Shown: positions 1 to 8,508, counted from the first letter of the stretch. The stretch is DNA of 64,000 nt from Litchfieldella qijiaojingensis (GCF_014651875.1 NZ_BMXS01000008.1:1-64000), one strand, 5' to 3'. Program-made: numbers and translations. Notes: generated by a model from the letters alone, not told the origin.

Positions 1-262
1 CCTGCAGCTTGCGCGTGGCGTTGTTGAGGATGACGCCACGGCTGTCGACGTTGTAGTCGGTGAAGCGGTTGTGCGACAGCCCGCGCCGGTTGGGGGTGGC
101 GATATCGACCACCGGCACGCCGTTGCCCGCCCGGTCGAGGGCGGTGTTGCCGCTGCCGGGGGCGACGACGATGCCGTCGGCCAGCACGATGACCGGGTGC
201 CAGAACAGGGCACTGATGAGGAGGATGGCAACGTAACGGCCCAACGGGCTACGGATGTTCAT
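1..262 (-). CDS. Two-partner secretion exoprotein (TpsA), N-terminal fragment
   Basis: Only the first 87 codons are present; the gene runs off the left edge. The reading starts MNIRSPLGRYVAILLISALF, a signal peptide ending near VLADG. Next comes the hallmark N-terminus of haemagglutinin/haemolysin-type exoproteins: GNTALDRAGNGVPVVDIA, then PNRRGLSHNRF and a DYNVDSRGVILNN stretch. This is the TPS (haemagglutination activity) domain that the partner TpsB recognises for export across the outer membrane. It lies downstream of tpsB on the same strand, so the two form a secretion pair. Whether the full protein is an adhesin, a haemolysin or a contact-dependent toxin cannot be told, because the C-terminal part is missing. 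Confidence 0.88.
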   Translation of the reverse strand, partial: MNIRSPLGRYVAILLISALFWHPVIVLADGIVVAPGSGNTALDRAGNGVPVVDIATPNRRGLSHNRFTDYNVDSRGVILNNATRKLQ

Positions 263-293
263 GGTGGTTGCGTCCCTGCATCACTATTTTTAG

Positions 294-435
294 GGAAACA
301 CTGAATAAATGCCTGCGCTCCTCAATCGCTGCGTTGCGCGGTGCGCGGAATCCTCACATATACCCCATATGCTCCGGTTCCTGTGCTCCGTGCGCCTTGC
401 GCTTGAGCATGCTCGTCGATTTCTTCAGCGTTTCC
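294..435. repeat. 142-bp element with terminal inverted repeats
   Basis: The ends GGAAACACTGAATAAAT (294-310) and ATTTCTTCAGCGTTTCC (419-435) are inverted copies matching at 15 of 17 positions. The interior has an imperfect central hairpin around the TACCCCATAT core at 360-369 and the word TGCCTGCGCTC near the left end. It fills most of the gap between tpsB and the exoprotein gene and codes for nothing obvious. It resembles a non-autonomous MITE or REP-like element. A second element at 26367-26511 has different ends but the same order of internal words. Confidence 0.6.
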
Positions 436-498
436 TTGGTTGTTCGTTCTGTTCATTTTCCCGTGGTCATTCACGACCCCACCCTGGCGGTATGTCGC

Positions 499-2214
499 TT
501 ACAGGAACGCCGTGACGCTGAAGGCCAGCGGCGTTTCCCGCCGGGGCAGCACGTCGGGGCGTTCGAGCGAGTGGGCGACACTGACATTGGCGGCGAGGTA
601 CTTACCGCGCAGGCCGAGGCCCAGGGCATAGCCACTCAGGCGACCGTGGAGCTCGGGGTTGTGGCGACCGTGGTGGATCACGCCCACGTCATAGGCCAGC
701 GAGGCCTCGACGCTGTCGAAGAGGGGACGGGCGGCATCGAGCGGGTGTTGCCAGGTGACCTGGTTACGCCAGTACCCGCCGCTGTCGCCGCTCAGGGACT
801 GCTCCTTGAAGCCACGCACCGAACTTTGGCCGCCGAGACTCAGGCGCTGCGGGCTGTAAAGGACGTCATCGCTCCACTGGCCATGCAGCAGGCTCGAGAA
901 ACTCAACGACTGCTGGAACAGGGCAAAGGGCTGGCGATAGCTCAGCGTCAGGGTGGTCTTTTCGAACTGCGCCCGTGGCGTGCCGGGAATATCGGAACCA
1001 TCGCCCTGGGCGCCGAGCATGGTCAGGCCCTTGTGCCAGCCGAGGTCGGCATTGACCAGCGCCTTGCCGAGACGGCGGCCGTGGTTGAGGCCGAGGCTCA
1101 GCTCGCTCAGGCGCTGACTGCTGACCTCGATGCGCGCGCCATCGATGTAGTTGCGCGTCGACAGACGACTGAGGCCGACACTCGCGGCCGTCTTGCTGAC
1201 GCTATCGCGCCACAGCAGCCGCTCGGCCTGCAGCCGGTGCCGCTCGCTCTTGCCATCGAGGGTGAAGATGAAGCCGTTGGCTTCGGCAACGGTGAGATAA
1301 TCGCTATCGGTGTAGCTATAAGAGAAGGTCCAATCGCCATACGGCAGGCTATAACCGAAATAGCGGCTACTCGAGCCGATATCGGACTGGCCCGTGACGT
1401 CGTGCCCCCACTGGGCGACGAACTGGTCGGCGAGTCCCAATGGACTATCCCACTCGACACTCGCGCTCCACTGCTGTTCGCCGGTCCCGGTGCTGCCGTC
1501 ATTGTTGCGTCCCAGCGAAACCCTGACCGGTCGGCTTGCCTCGCTGGTGACTTGGACCCGGCTGCCGCCCACCGTCTCGCCCGGCACCAGTTCCATGGTG
1601 GCCTGACGCGACGGCAGGCGATTCAACTGATCGATCAGTTGTTCGAGATCGCGAAGGTTGAGGGCCTCGCCCACTTCGGCCGGCGAGGCCATGGCCAATT
1701 CGCGAGGTGTCGGGACGTTCCCGCTACTTTCCAGCGCCTCGATATGACCCTCGACGACCACCACCTGCAAGTGCCGTTGGGACAGATCCTGCTGCGGCAG
1801 GTAGGCCCGCGAGGTGACAAAACCGCGCTCGGTGTAGGCCTGGGTGATTGTCCGCAGCAGTTCGTTGAGCTCATCCACCGTCAGGCAACGCCCGGCGAAG
1901 GGGGCACTCAACTCGTGTTGCAGGCTGTCGCTGAGCAACGCGACGCCTTCCAGCTCGATGGTATCGATCGGCAGGCATAGCGCCTGGGGCGACTCAGGGG
2001 ATGCCGACGGCGCGTCGCGTTCGCCCGGCAGGCGTTGCAATTGCTGCAGCTTGCGCTGCTGTTCGTCCAGCAGGCGCTGTTGGTCGCCGCGAATGAAGTT
2101 CCGGTCGGCGGATCCCGCGTTCACGTCGGGAGGCAAGTCGGCCGCGACGGCCATGGCGCTCCACAGGCACAGCGCCAGCGTCCCGAGACAGCTCCCTATT
2201 CGACGTTTTTCCAC
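499..2214 (-). CDS. Two-partner secretion outer-membrane transporter (TpsB, FhaC/ShlB family)
   Basis: This is a 571-aa outer-membrane pore that secretes the TpsA exoprotein encoded next to it. It has a signal peptide (about 1-25, ending AMAVAA), a Q/R-rich linker helix (about 40-65), POTRA domains (about 78-230, starting LCLPIDTIELEGV), then a 16-strand-type barrel rich in alternating aromatic strands. The family motif VRGF lies near residue 466, and the chain ends in a terminal Phe-Leu typical of outer-membrane proteins. I chose the GTG at 2214 because an AGGGA ribosome site sits 7 bases upstream and the signal peptide starts there. An in-frame start at 2334 would read through a terminator hairpin. 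The size fits FhaC/ShlB relatives (550-590 aa). Confidence 0.93.
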   Translation of the reverse strand: MEKRRIGSCLGTLALCLWSAMAVAADLPPDVNAGSADRNFIRGDQQRLLDEQQRKLQQLQRLPGERDAPSASPESPQALCLPIDTIELEGVALLSDSLQHELSAPFAGRCLTVDELNELLRTITQAYTERGFVTSRAYLPQQDLSQRHLQVVVVEGHIEALESSGNVPTPRELAMASPAEVGEALNLRDLEQLIDQLNRLPSRQATMELVPGETVGGSRVQVTSEASRPVRVSLGRNNDGSTGTGEQQWSASVEWDSPLGLADQFVAQWGHDVTGQSDIGSSSRYFGYSLPYGDWTFSYSYTDSDYLTVAEANGFIFTLDGKSERHRLQAERLLWRDSVSKTAASVGLSRLSTRNYIDGARIEVSSQRLSELSLGLNHGRRLGKALVNADLGWHKGLTMLGAQGDGSDIPGTPRAQFEKTTLTLSYRQPFALFQQSLSFSSLLHGQWSDDVLYSPQRLSLGGQSSVRGFKEQSLSGDSGGYWRNQVTWQHPLDAARPLFDSVEASLAYDVGVIHHGRHNPELHGRLSGYALGLGLRGKYLAANVSVAHSLERPDVLPRRETPLAFSVTAFL

Positions 2215-2280
2215 GATGCATTCCCTGCTACGCACTTGCTTCTTGAGGGCAGTAACGGCAGCAGGGAGAGAAACTTTAGG

Positions 2281-2323
2281 AAAAAATTGACAAGGCCTGC
2301 TTCCTCGTCGGAAGCAGGCCTTG
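2281..2323 (-). terminator. Rho-independent terminator downstream of the GlsB-like gene
   Basis: A perfect 14-bp stem (2291-2304 with 2310-2323, 5-base loop) is followed, reading on the minus strand, by a run of six T (complement of 2281-2286). It ends the GlsB-like transcript from 2390-2632 and insulates tpsB, which must have its own promoter in the roughly 65 bases before 2214. Confidence 0.85.
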
Positions 2324-2389
2324 TTGGGACTCACTCTGGGCGGCCAAGTACATCACCGCTCACTTGCCCGGGTGATGCAGCCCACCATC

Positions 2390-2632
2390 TCAGCCATTTC
2401 TGACCTTGGCGATAACCCACAGCAGCACCACGGCGCCCACTGTCGCGGTCACCAGAGAGCCGATGAAGCCGCCCGACTGCAGTCCCAGCAGGCTGAACAG
2501 AAAACCGCCCACCAGCGCACCGACGATCCCCACCCCGATATTGCCGAGGATGCCGAAACCGCCGCCACGCATGACGTTGCCGGCGATCCAGCCCGCCAGG
2601 CCACCGATGATCAACCACAGAATCAAACCCAT
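2390..2632 (-). CDS. GlsB/YeaQ/YmgE-family stress-response membrane protein
   Basis: This 80-aa protein is almost wholly hydrophobic, with three glycine-rich membrane segments (about 2-21, 27-48, 55-76). It starts MGLILWLIIGGLAGWIAG and contains GGGFGILGNIGVGIVGALVGG, the signature of the transglycosylase-associated/YeaQ family. Members are inner-membrane proteins induced by envelope or osmotic stress; their biochemical role is not settled. The start has a strong ribosome site (AGGAGAG). A clear terminator follows at 2281-2323. It stands alone, downstream of the DUF924 gene on the same strand. Confidence 0.88.
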   Translation of the reverse strand: MGLILWLIIGGLAGWIAGNVMRGGGFGILGNIGVGIVGALVGGFLFSLLGLQSGGFIGSLVTATVGAVVLLWVIAKVRNG

Positions 2633-2689
2633 CTGTCTCTCCTTTTTCCTTACTCCATATCGAATGGGCCCACGTCTGATCCGGAAGAT

Positions 2690-3238
2690 TCAGAACGAGG
2701 ACCCCGGCTCCTGCAGAAAGACAATTTCCTCCGGCGTGGATTCCCGCCCTAGAATGGCATTGCGATGAGGATAACGCCCGAAGCGGGCGATGATGTCGCG
2801 GTGCCGTCGCTCGTGACGCAGATTCTCTTCCAGCCCTGACTGGTCGAACAGACGCAACGCTTCGTCATGAACCAACAGCGATTCGCTGTGCATGTACGGC
2901 ATGTAAAGGAACACCTTGTGCGAGGCGTCCAGGCGGCGATCAGTGCCATTGGCCACCGCTTCCTGAGCCAGCACCAGTGCCTGGGGATCCTGGGCAAAGG
3001 ATGCCGGCGTGTCGCGGTGGATATTGCGCGAGAACTGGTCGAGCACCAGAATCTCGGCCAGTCGTCCCTTGGCAGAGAGACGCCATTGCCATAGCTCGCC
3101 CTGACGGGCAGCCTCGAGCAGCGACGAAAAACGCAAGGCGATCTCGCGATCGAGTGCTTCGTCCTTGGCGAACCATCGACGCGGTGTCAGTTCATCGAAC
3201 CAGAATGACAGCACTTCCTGTATGGCCGTCTCGCTCAT
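2690..3238 (-). CDS. DUF924 family protein
   Basis: This soluble protein has 182 aa and reads MSETAIQEVLSFWFDELTPR, followed by WFAKDEALDREI and LAEILVLDQFSRNIHR. It also has FLYMPYMHSESL and FGRYPHRNAILGRESTPEE, all typical of the DUF924 family, an all-helical TPR-like fold widespread in proteobacteria with no assigned reaction. I chose the start at 3238 because GGGGA precedes it and the family begins at this point; a longer frame from 3289 adds a proline-rich piece unlike the family. It may be transcribed together with the GlsB-like gene 57 bases downstream. Confidence 0.85.
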   Translation of the reverse strand: MSETAIQEVLSFWFDELTPRRWFAKDEALDREIALRFSSLLEAARQGELWQWRLSAKGRLAEILVLDQFSRNIHRDTPASFAQDPQALVLAQEAVANGTDRRLDASHKVFLYMPYMHSESLLVHDEALRLFDQSGLEENLRHERRHRDIIARFGRYPHRNAILGRESTPEEIVFLQEPGSSF

Positions 3239-3359
3239 GGCAAGTTCCCCGGTTGGGCCCCCGGACGGTTCCCGCGGGGGCAAGGTCACACTTGTTTCAC
3301 TGAAGGTAGTCGATGACGATATCCGCTCGCATCATCACATGATATTCCAAGGAGCTCAC

Positions 3360-3575
3360 ATGTCAGCCTATGAACTGCTGGACATGGCCAAGATTGCGTT
3401 CAACATCGTGGGGCTGCTCGTCTGCCTGGCCGGCCTGTCACTGGTCAAGTACCGGCGCCGCAAGGTGTTGGGAGCCGGCCTTGCCGTGCTCGGCTTCCTG
3501 ATCGCCGCCAGCCCGATGCTGGCACAGCTCTTCGGACTGGTGTCACCTCCTCCCGCGCCGATCATTCCTCAGTGA
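3360..3575 (+). CDS. Small two-helix membrane protein, unknown
   Basis: This is a 71-aa protein with two predicted membrane helices: about 13-29 (FNIVGLLVCLAGLSLV) and 37-55 (LGAGLAVLGFLIAASPML). They are joined by a basic KYRRRK loop, and the C-terminal tail is proline-rich. An AAGGAG ribosome site lies 6 bases before the ATG, which supports real translation. I do not recognise a family. The positive loop suggests both ends face the periplasm. A weak terminator follows at 3648-3671. Confidence 0.7.
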   Translation: MSAYELLDMAKIAFNIVGLLVCLAGLSLVKYRRRKVLGAGLAVLGFLIAASPMLAQLFGLVSPPPAPIIPQ

Positions 3576-3647
3576 TGTTTCGCTAATATTGCCATTTTTT
3601 ACGACTAAAGGCTCATAACAGAGACGTTGTGGCGATTGAGAAGCGCC

Positions 3648-3671
3648 CAACCCTGACGGTTGTGGTTTTTT
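3648..3671 (+). terminator. Probable rho-independent terminator
   Basis: A short CAACC/GGTTG stem (loop 3653-3657) is followed by TGG and six T. It lies 72 bases after the small membrane-protein gene and upstream of the GlxA-type regulator. The stem is short, so confidence is modest. Confidence 0.45.
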
Positions 3672-3762
3672 CCATGGCAATGTCCTTATCGGTGGGATAC
3701 CGGTCATTGCGGACATGCCATCCAGGGCCGACACTCTTGGGACCGCTACCCGAGATGTTGCC

Positions 3763-4773
3763 ATGTCCCGTACCATTGCCCTGCTGGCTTATCCCGACTG
3801 CCAACTGCTGGACGTCAGTGGCCCCTGGCAGGTCTTTGCCTCTGCCAACCAACTGAGCGGACACACGCCCTATCGGCTACATCTGGTAGCCGAACGAGTG
3901 GGCCCAGTGACCACCAATGGAGGCCTGCCCCTGCTAGCCGACCTTGCCTGGCAGGAACTCGATAGCCTCGCTCCCCTCGATACATTGCTGATCGCCGGGG
4001 GCAGCGGAGTGGCGATGCAATGTCAAAATCCGGCCTTGCTACAGATACTCCGCTATCAGTCCAAGGCGGTGCGACGCCTGGGCTCCGTGTGTACCGGTGC
4101 TTTTCTGCTTGCCGCCGCCGGGTTGCTGGACGGACGCCGGGCGACTACCCACTGGCGCCATTGCGAACGCCTTGCCAAGGACTACCCAGGCGTCGAAGTA
4201 CTCGCCGATGCCCTGTACCTGGAATCCTCGGGCCTATACACCAGTGCCGGTGTCACGGCGGGCATCGACCTCGCACTGTCATTGCTCGAAGCCGATCAAG
4301 GCAGCGAGCTGGCTGGTCAGGTGGCTCGCGAACTGGTGATGTTCCTGCATCGGCCCGGCGGCCAATCACAGTTCAGCGAAGTCCTGGCCCAACAACAGAG
4401 GGCCAGTGGTTCCCTGCGGCGGTTACTGGACCGGCTGCATGCCGATCCCGCCAAGCCGTATCGCCTGGAGGATATGGCCGACTACATCGCGGTTTCACCG
4501 CGCCATCTGTCACGGCTGTTCCGTCGCCAATTGAACACCACGCCCGGCACCTACCTGACCCGTCTGCGCCTGGAGCAAGCCAGGCTGACACTCGTCGGGA
4601 GCGCTCAGCCACCCTCTCTGGAACGCTTGGCCCGACGCTGGCAATTGGGTGGCGCCGAGCAGTTGCGTCGACTTTTCCAGCGCTATTACGGTGTCTCGCC
4701 TACGATATATCGTCAGCGCTTCGGCCATCGTTCACGCGACAACAGCTCGCTCTCACTCCTCAAGGACGCCTAG
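3763..4773 (+). CDS. GlxA-family transcriptional regulator (DJ-1/PfpI domain plus AraC HTH)
   Basis: This is a 336-aa regulator. The N-terminal half (about 1-190) is a DJ-1/PfpI-like domain with the nucleophile-elbow motif SVCTGAFLLAAAGLLDGRRA followed by TTHW. The C-terminal half (about 220-325) is an AraC-type double helix-turn-helix with the second-helix motif YYGVSPTIYRQRF. Such regulators control catabolic or detoxification genes and sense small molecules through the N-terminal domain. I chose the start at 3763 because it begins MSRTIALLAYPDCQLLDVSG, as in the family. The MFS exporter gene begins 10 bases after its stop, so it probably belongs to the same transcript. The ligand is not evident. 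Confidence 0.9.
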   Translation: MSRTIALLAYPDCQLLDVSGPWQVFASANQLSGHTPYRLHLVAERVGPVTTNGGLPLLADLAWQELDSLAPLDTLLIAGGSGVAMQCQNPALLQILRYQSKAVRRLGSVCTGAFLLAAAGLLDGRRATTHWRHCERLAKDYPGVEVLADALYLESSGLYTSAGVTAGIDLALSLLEADQGSELAGQVARELVMFLHRPGGQSQFSEVLAQQQRASGSLRRLLDRLHADPAKPYRLEDMADYIAVSPRHLSRLFRRQLNTTPGTYLTRLRLEQARLTLVGSAQPPSLERLARRWQLGGAEQLRRLFQRYYGVSPTIYRQRFGHRSRDNSSLSLLKDA

Positions 4774-4783
4774 GAGCATGCTC

Positions 4784-5962
4784 ATGCCCATTACCGTTAC
4801 CCTGTTGTCGCTGTGTCAGGCGTTGCTGGTCAGCGGCAACATCCTGCTGATCGCCGTCTCTCCGCTGATCGGCGCGAACCTGGCCCCCAACGCGGCCTGG
4901 TCCACTGCCCCCGTGGCCACCCAGTGGCTGGGGTTGATGACCGCAACCATTCCTGCGTCGCTGATCATGGGCCGGCTGGGGCGCAAGCGTGGCTTCATGC
5001 TCGGCAACCTGATGGGGCTGATCGGCGTAGCGGTCGCCGCCCAGGCATTGATCGGCGAGCGCTTCTTCCTGTTCATGCTGGGTACCTGGCTGATCGGTAT
5101 CGGAATCGGCTTCGGCCAGCTCTATCGTTTCGCCGCCGTCGAGGCTGCCCCTGTGGCACTGCGCGACCGTGCCATCGGGCTAGTGATGGGAGGTGGCGTG
5201 CTGGCAGCCTTCTTTGGGCCCTGGTTGGCCCGGGTCAGTCGCGAGTTGGCGGAGACACCCTTCCTTGGCAGTTTCCTTGGTCTCGGCGTCCTCTATCTGG
5301 TGGCGCTGGTGATCCTCGCCCTGACACGCCTGCCGCCACCCGAGGTCACCCATGGTGAGGGACAACCGCGTCCGCTCGGCGAGATCATGCGTCAGCCGCT
5401 GTTCATTGTCGCCGTGGTCTCGGCCTTGATCGGCTACGGGGTGATGAACCTGGCGATGACCGCCACGCCACTCGCCATGTCCAGCGCCGGCTTCCACTTC
5501 GACCATGTCGCCACTACCATCCAGTGGCATGTGCTGGCGATGTTCCTGCCCTCTTTCATGACCGGCCATCTCACCGCTCGTTTCGGTACGACCCGCATGA
5601 TCGCCACCGGCTGCATACTGCTGATGGCATGTGCCGTAGTGGCACAATTCGAGGCCGGATTGGCCGGCTTTTACATTGCGCTGATCCTGCTCGGCCTGGG
5701 CTGGAATTTCACCTTCCTGCCAGCCACTGGCCTGCTCACCGAGACCTATCGTCCGATCGAGAAGGCACGCACCCAAGCCGCCAACGAGTTTCTGGTCTTC
5801 TCCACCGTGGCGGTGACCGCCTGGCTCGCCGGCCCCTTGGTCAGTCTGCTCGGCTGGTCGCTGCTCAATGCCCTGCTAATTCCCCTGTCGCTGGTACCCA
5901 TCGTCCTGTTGACCTGGCAACGGCTTGCCAGACGCGGCCAACGCCCGCACATTAGTGGTTGA
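4784..5962 (+). CDS. MFS transporter
   Basis: This is a 392-aa major facilitator protein with about 12 membrane segments. The first is MPITVTLLSLCQALLVSGNILL, and the conserved loop 2-3 basic motif appears as GRLGRKRGFMLG. I chose the start at 4784 because AGGAG lies 7 bases upstream; the ATG at 4778 would be only one base from it. It lies immediately downstream of the GlxA-type regulator, so it is probably that regulator's target or partner, for example a drug or metabolite exporter. Substrate cannot be read from the sequence. The downstream ycjX gene follows within 26 bases. Confidence 0.88.
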   Translation: MPITVTLLSLCQALLVSGNILLIAVSPLIGANLAPNAAWSTAPVATQWLGLMTATIPASLIMGRLGRKRGFMLGNLMGLIGVAVAAQALIGERFFLFMLGTWLIGIGIGFGQLYRFAAVEAAPVALRDRAIGLVMGGGVLAAFFGPWLARVSRELAETPFLGSFLGLGVLYLVALVILALTRLPPPEVTHGEGQPRPLGEIMRQPLFIVAVVSALIGYGVMNLAMTATPLAMSSAGFHFDHVATTIQWHVLAMFLPSFMTGHLTARFGTTRMIATGCILLMACAVVAQFEAGLAGFYIALILLGLGWNFTFLPATGLLTETYRPIEKARTQAANEFLVFSTVAVTAWLAGPLVSLLGWSLLNALLIPLSLVPIVLLTWQRLARRGQRPHISG

Positions 5963-5988
5963 TATACCTGCGAACGGAATCGTCCCTG

Positions 5989-7392
5989 ATGCGCCAGTCC
6001 CTGGCACGCGAACTCAATGATCTACTCGAACGTAGCCGGGACCGCCAGTTGCGACTGGCGGTCACTGGCCTGTCACGCTCTGGCAAGACTGCGTTTCTGA
6101 CCTCGTTGGTCCACCAGCTACGCCACGCCGGGCTGGAGGCACGGCTCGACCTGCTGCCCGCCGCCCGCGAGGGTCGCCTGCTGGGCGCCAAGCGTGTGGC
6201 TCAGCAGGACCTTGGCGTGCCTCGCTTTCCCTATGACCAAGCACTGGCGGCTCTCGACGCGACACCGCCACGCTGGCCCGAACCGACCCGTGGCATCAGC
6301 GAGCTGCGCCTGTCGATCCGCTACCGCCCGGCTGGCCGACCCCTGTTCCGGGGCGACACCGCCACACTCACGCTAGACCTGTTCGACTACCCTGGTGAGT
6401 GGCTGCTCGACCTGCCGCTGTTGGGACACGACTACCTGAGTTGGAGCCTTGCCCAGCCACTTTCCAGCGCTACCGATCTCAACCATGAGCGTCGCGCACT
6501 GTTCGCCGACTGGCTCGACGGCGTGGAATCGCTCGACCCGGCCGCCGATGCCGATGAAGAGCAGCTTGCCGAGATTGCCGCGCTCTATGCCCAAGGCCTG
6601 CGCAATGCCCGCGAGGCGGGGTTCTCCAACCTGCAACCGGGACGCTTTCTGCTGCCTGGCGACCTCGAGGGCGCCCCGGTGCTGCAGTTCTTCCCCCTGC
6701 CGGAACTTAGCGAAAGCGAGCGTACGGCACTGGAAACCCTGCCCGAAGAAAGTGTCTACCGGACCCTGGTCCGGCGCTTCGTCCACTACCAGCAGCACAT
6801 CGTCAAGCCTTTCTATCGCAACCACTTCCGGCGTTTCGACCGCCAGATCGTGCTGGTCGACGTGCTGAGCGCCCTGAATGCCGGTCCCGAACGCTTCGAG
6901 GACCTGTCCCAGGCGCTGGCGACGCTGATGCAGAGCTTCGCCTACGGCAAGCGCAGCCTTTTGTCGCGGCTGTTCTCGCCACGCATCGACCGACTGGCCA
7001 TTGCTGCCACCAAGGCCGACCATGTCACCCCGGAACAGCATGCCAACCTGGTCGCCCTGCTCGAGGCATTGTTGGCCGACCCATTGCAAGACCTGCGTTT
7101 TGCCGATATCCCGGTCAAAGCGATGTCGCTGGCCTCGATCCGTGCCACCGAGACCCGCGAAGTCGAGCATCAGGGCAAGCGGACCCCTGCGCTGCGTGGC
7201 ACTACCCTGGATGGCGAAGAGGTATTGGTATTTCCCGGCGAAGTGCCGGCCCGCCTTCCCGATACCGCTTTCTGGGCTCGCCAGGGGTTCGACTTTCGCG
7301 ATTTCCGCCCGGCACCGCGCGACAATGGTGGGCTACCCCATATCCGCCTGGACGCGGCGCTGGACTGGCTGCTCGGAGACAAATTGCAATGA
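5989..7392 (+). CDS. ycjX: YcjX family P-loop protein (DUF463)
   Basis: This is a 467-aa predicted GTPase-like protein. The phosphate-binding loop reads LAVTGLSRSGKTAFLTSL (about residues 19-36). Further family blocks are LTLDLFDYPGEWLLDLPLL (near 130) and RQIVLVDVLSALNAG (near 285). YcjX is a stress-associated nucleotide-binding protein (linked to the phage-shock or heat response in enterics), usually encoded with the membrane protein YcjF. That pairing holds here: the YcjF gene overlaps by 4 bases (ATGA). I chose the ATG at 5989 because it gives the usual N-terminus; a TTG at 5959 would add ten residues and overlap the MFS gene. Confidence 0.92.
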   Translation: MRQSLARELNDLLERSRDRQLRLAVTGLSRSGKTAFLTSLVHQLRHAGLEARLDLLPAAREGRLLGAKRVAQQDLGVPRFPYDQALAALDATPPRWPEPTRGISELRLSIRYRPAGRPLFRGDTATLTLDLFDYPGEWLLDLPLLGHDYLSWSLAQPLSSATDLNHERRALFADWLDGVESLDPAADADEEQLAEIAALYAQGLRNAREAGFSNLQPGRFLLPGDLEGAPVLQFFPLPELSESERTALETLPEESVYRTLVRRFVHYQQHIVKPFYRNHFRRFDRQIVLVDVLSALNAGPERFEDLSQALATLMQSFAYGKRSLLSRLFSPRIDRLAIAATKADHVTPEQHANLVALLEALLADPLQDLRFADIPVKAMSLASIRATETREVEHQGKRTPALRGTTLDGEEVLVFPGEVPARLPDTAFWARQGFDFRDFRPAPRDNGGLPHIRLDAALDWLLGDKLQ

Positions 7393-8441
7393 GTAACGCA
7401 CGACATGACGACCCACGCCCGGGCCGGCGTTTCCACCTCGACGACGAAGACGAACGTGATACACCCTTCCGGGATCCCCGCCCCACCGAGGTCTTCGACC
7501 CCGAGCTGGCCACCCGACCGCTGCCGGACGAAGTCCCAGAAGAACGAACCGAAGCCGCTATCGCCGACAGCCTAACCCGCCCACGCAAACGCCGCTGGGG
7601 GCTTTTGACGCTGTTGGGGGGCGGCCTGGCCCTAGGTGCCGTGGAACTTGGTCAGCTCCTGTATGACGCCGCACTGGGTGGCGACTGGAGCAGTGGCGCC
7701 TGGGGCCTGCTCGGCCTGCTGGCGTTGGGCCTGGGAGGTTCGGCGCTGGTACGAGAACTCTGGCGGCTTGGTCGACTGCGTCGCCATACCCATTTGCGGG
7801 AACGCCTGGAGGCACTCGATAGCGCGTCCCCGCGCCAGGCCAGACAGCTTGCCGACACCTTGCGCCGACAGCTCGAACTGGACGACGATCATCCGCATTG
7901 GCAGGGCTTCATGCAGGCTCACCAGCCGCATCACGATGGCCGCGAGACGCGGTCGCTGCTGGCCCATCACCTGCTGGCACCGCGCGATCGAGAAGCGCGC
8001 CGACTGATCTCGCGGATGTCCGGCGACACCGCCATCATGGTCGCGGTAAGCCCCTTGACTCTGGTCGACATGGCCTTGGTGGCGTGGCGCAACCTGGCTA
8101 TGCTCGATCGCCTGGCCCGTCTCTACGGCCTGGAGCTCGGCTACGCCAGCCGCCTGCGCCTGTTCCGCGCCGTGCTCTACAACATGGCCTTCGCCGGCGC
8201 CAGCGAGATGGCCAGCGAAGCCAGCATGGAGCTGCTATCCATGAACCTGGCCGGCAAGCTGTCGACGCGTGCCGGCCAAGGCCTCGGCGTGGGGCTGCTC
8301 AGCGCACGCCTGGGCTTGCGTACCCTGCGCCTCACCCGACCGCTGCCCTTCGCCGAGGACGAAGCTCCGCGCATTGCTGACCTGCGCCGCGAACTCTGGC
8401 AACGCCTGCGACGTTTGGAGCAGGACCCAGACAAGAGATGA
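7389..8441 (+). CDS. ycjF: YcjF family inner-membrane protein (DUF697, TIGR01620)
   Basis: This is a 350-aa membrane protein. The N-terminal about 70 residues are acidic and soluble (with DDEDERDTPFRDPRPTEVFDP). Two membrane segments follow (about 75-95 and 103-120), then the DUF697 domain containing the block SGDTAIMVAVSPLTLVDMAL (near 212). It overlaps ycjX by ATGA, indicating translational coupling. The two proteins are generally found together and are thought to act at the inner membrane under stress; the mechanism is unknown. GC-rich coding and codon use match the neighbours. Confidence 0.9.
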   Translation: MSNARHDDPRPGRRFHLDDEDERDTPFRDPRPTEVFDPELATRPLPDEVPEERTEAAIADSLTRPRKRRWGLLTLLGGGLALGAVELGQLLYDAALGGDWSSGAWGLLGLLALGLGGSALVRELWRLGRLRRHTHLRERLEALDSASPRQARQLADTLRRQLELDDDHPHWQGFMQAHQPHHDGRETRSLLAHHLLAPRDREARRLISRMSGDTAIMVAVSPLTLVDMALVAWRNLAMLDRLARLYGLELGYASRLRLFRAVLYNMAFAGASEMASEASMELLSMNLAGKLSTRAGQGLGVGLLSARLGLRTLRLTRPLPFAEDEAPRIADLRRELWQRLRRLEQDPDKR

Positions 8442-8467
8442 ACCGCTGCCATGGGATACGTCACCCC

Positions 8468-8508
8468 TTGATCCAGGTCAAGGCAGCGATGCCGAAACGC
8501 TTTAGTCT
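8468..8508 (+). promoter_or_regulatory. ANR/FNR-type box and -10 of the universal stress protein promoter
   Basis: TTGATCCAGGTCAA (8468-8481) matches the FNR/ANR consensus TTGAT-N4-ATCAA except for one base. A -10-like TAGTCT follows at 8503-8508. If transcription starts near 8515, the box is centred close to -41, the class II activation position. ANR control of universal stress genes is established in Pseudomonas. The site is read directly; its use is inferred. Confidence 0.65.

Noticed and set aside
34-262. Contact-dependent inhibition (CDI) system
   Set aside because: The exoprotein N-terminus is shared by CDI toxins, adhesins and haemolysins. The toxin tip and immunity gene would lie outside the window, so the claim cannot be supported.
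268-1980. 570-codon open frame on the plus strand opposite tpsB
   Set aside because: It is the antisense of a well-supported TpsB gene. The protein has no recognisable domain and an A/Q/R/V composition typical of a GC-rich shadow frame.
2215-2334. Longer N-terminus for TpsB starting at 2334
   Set aside because: It would translate through the terminator hairpin at 2281-2323 and put 40 residues before an otherwise typical signal peptide.
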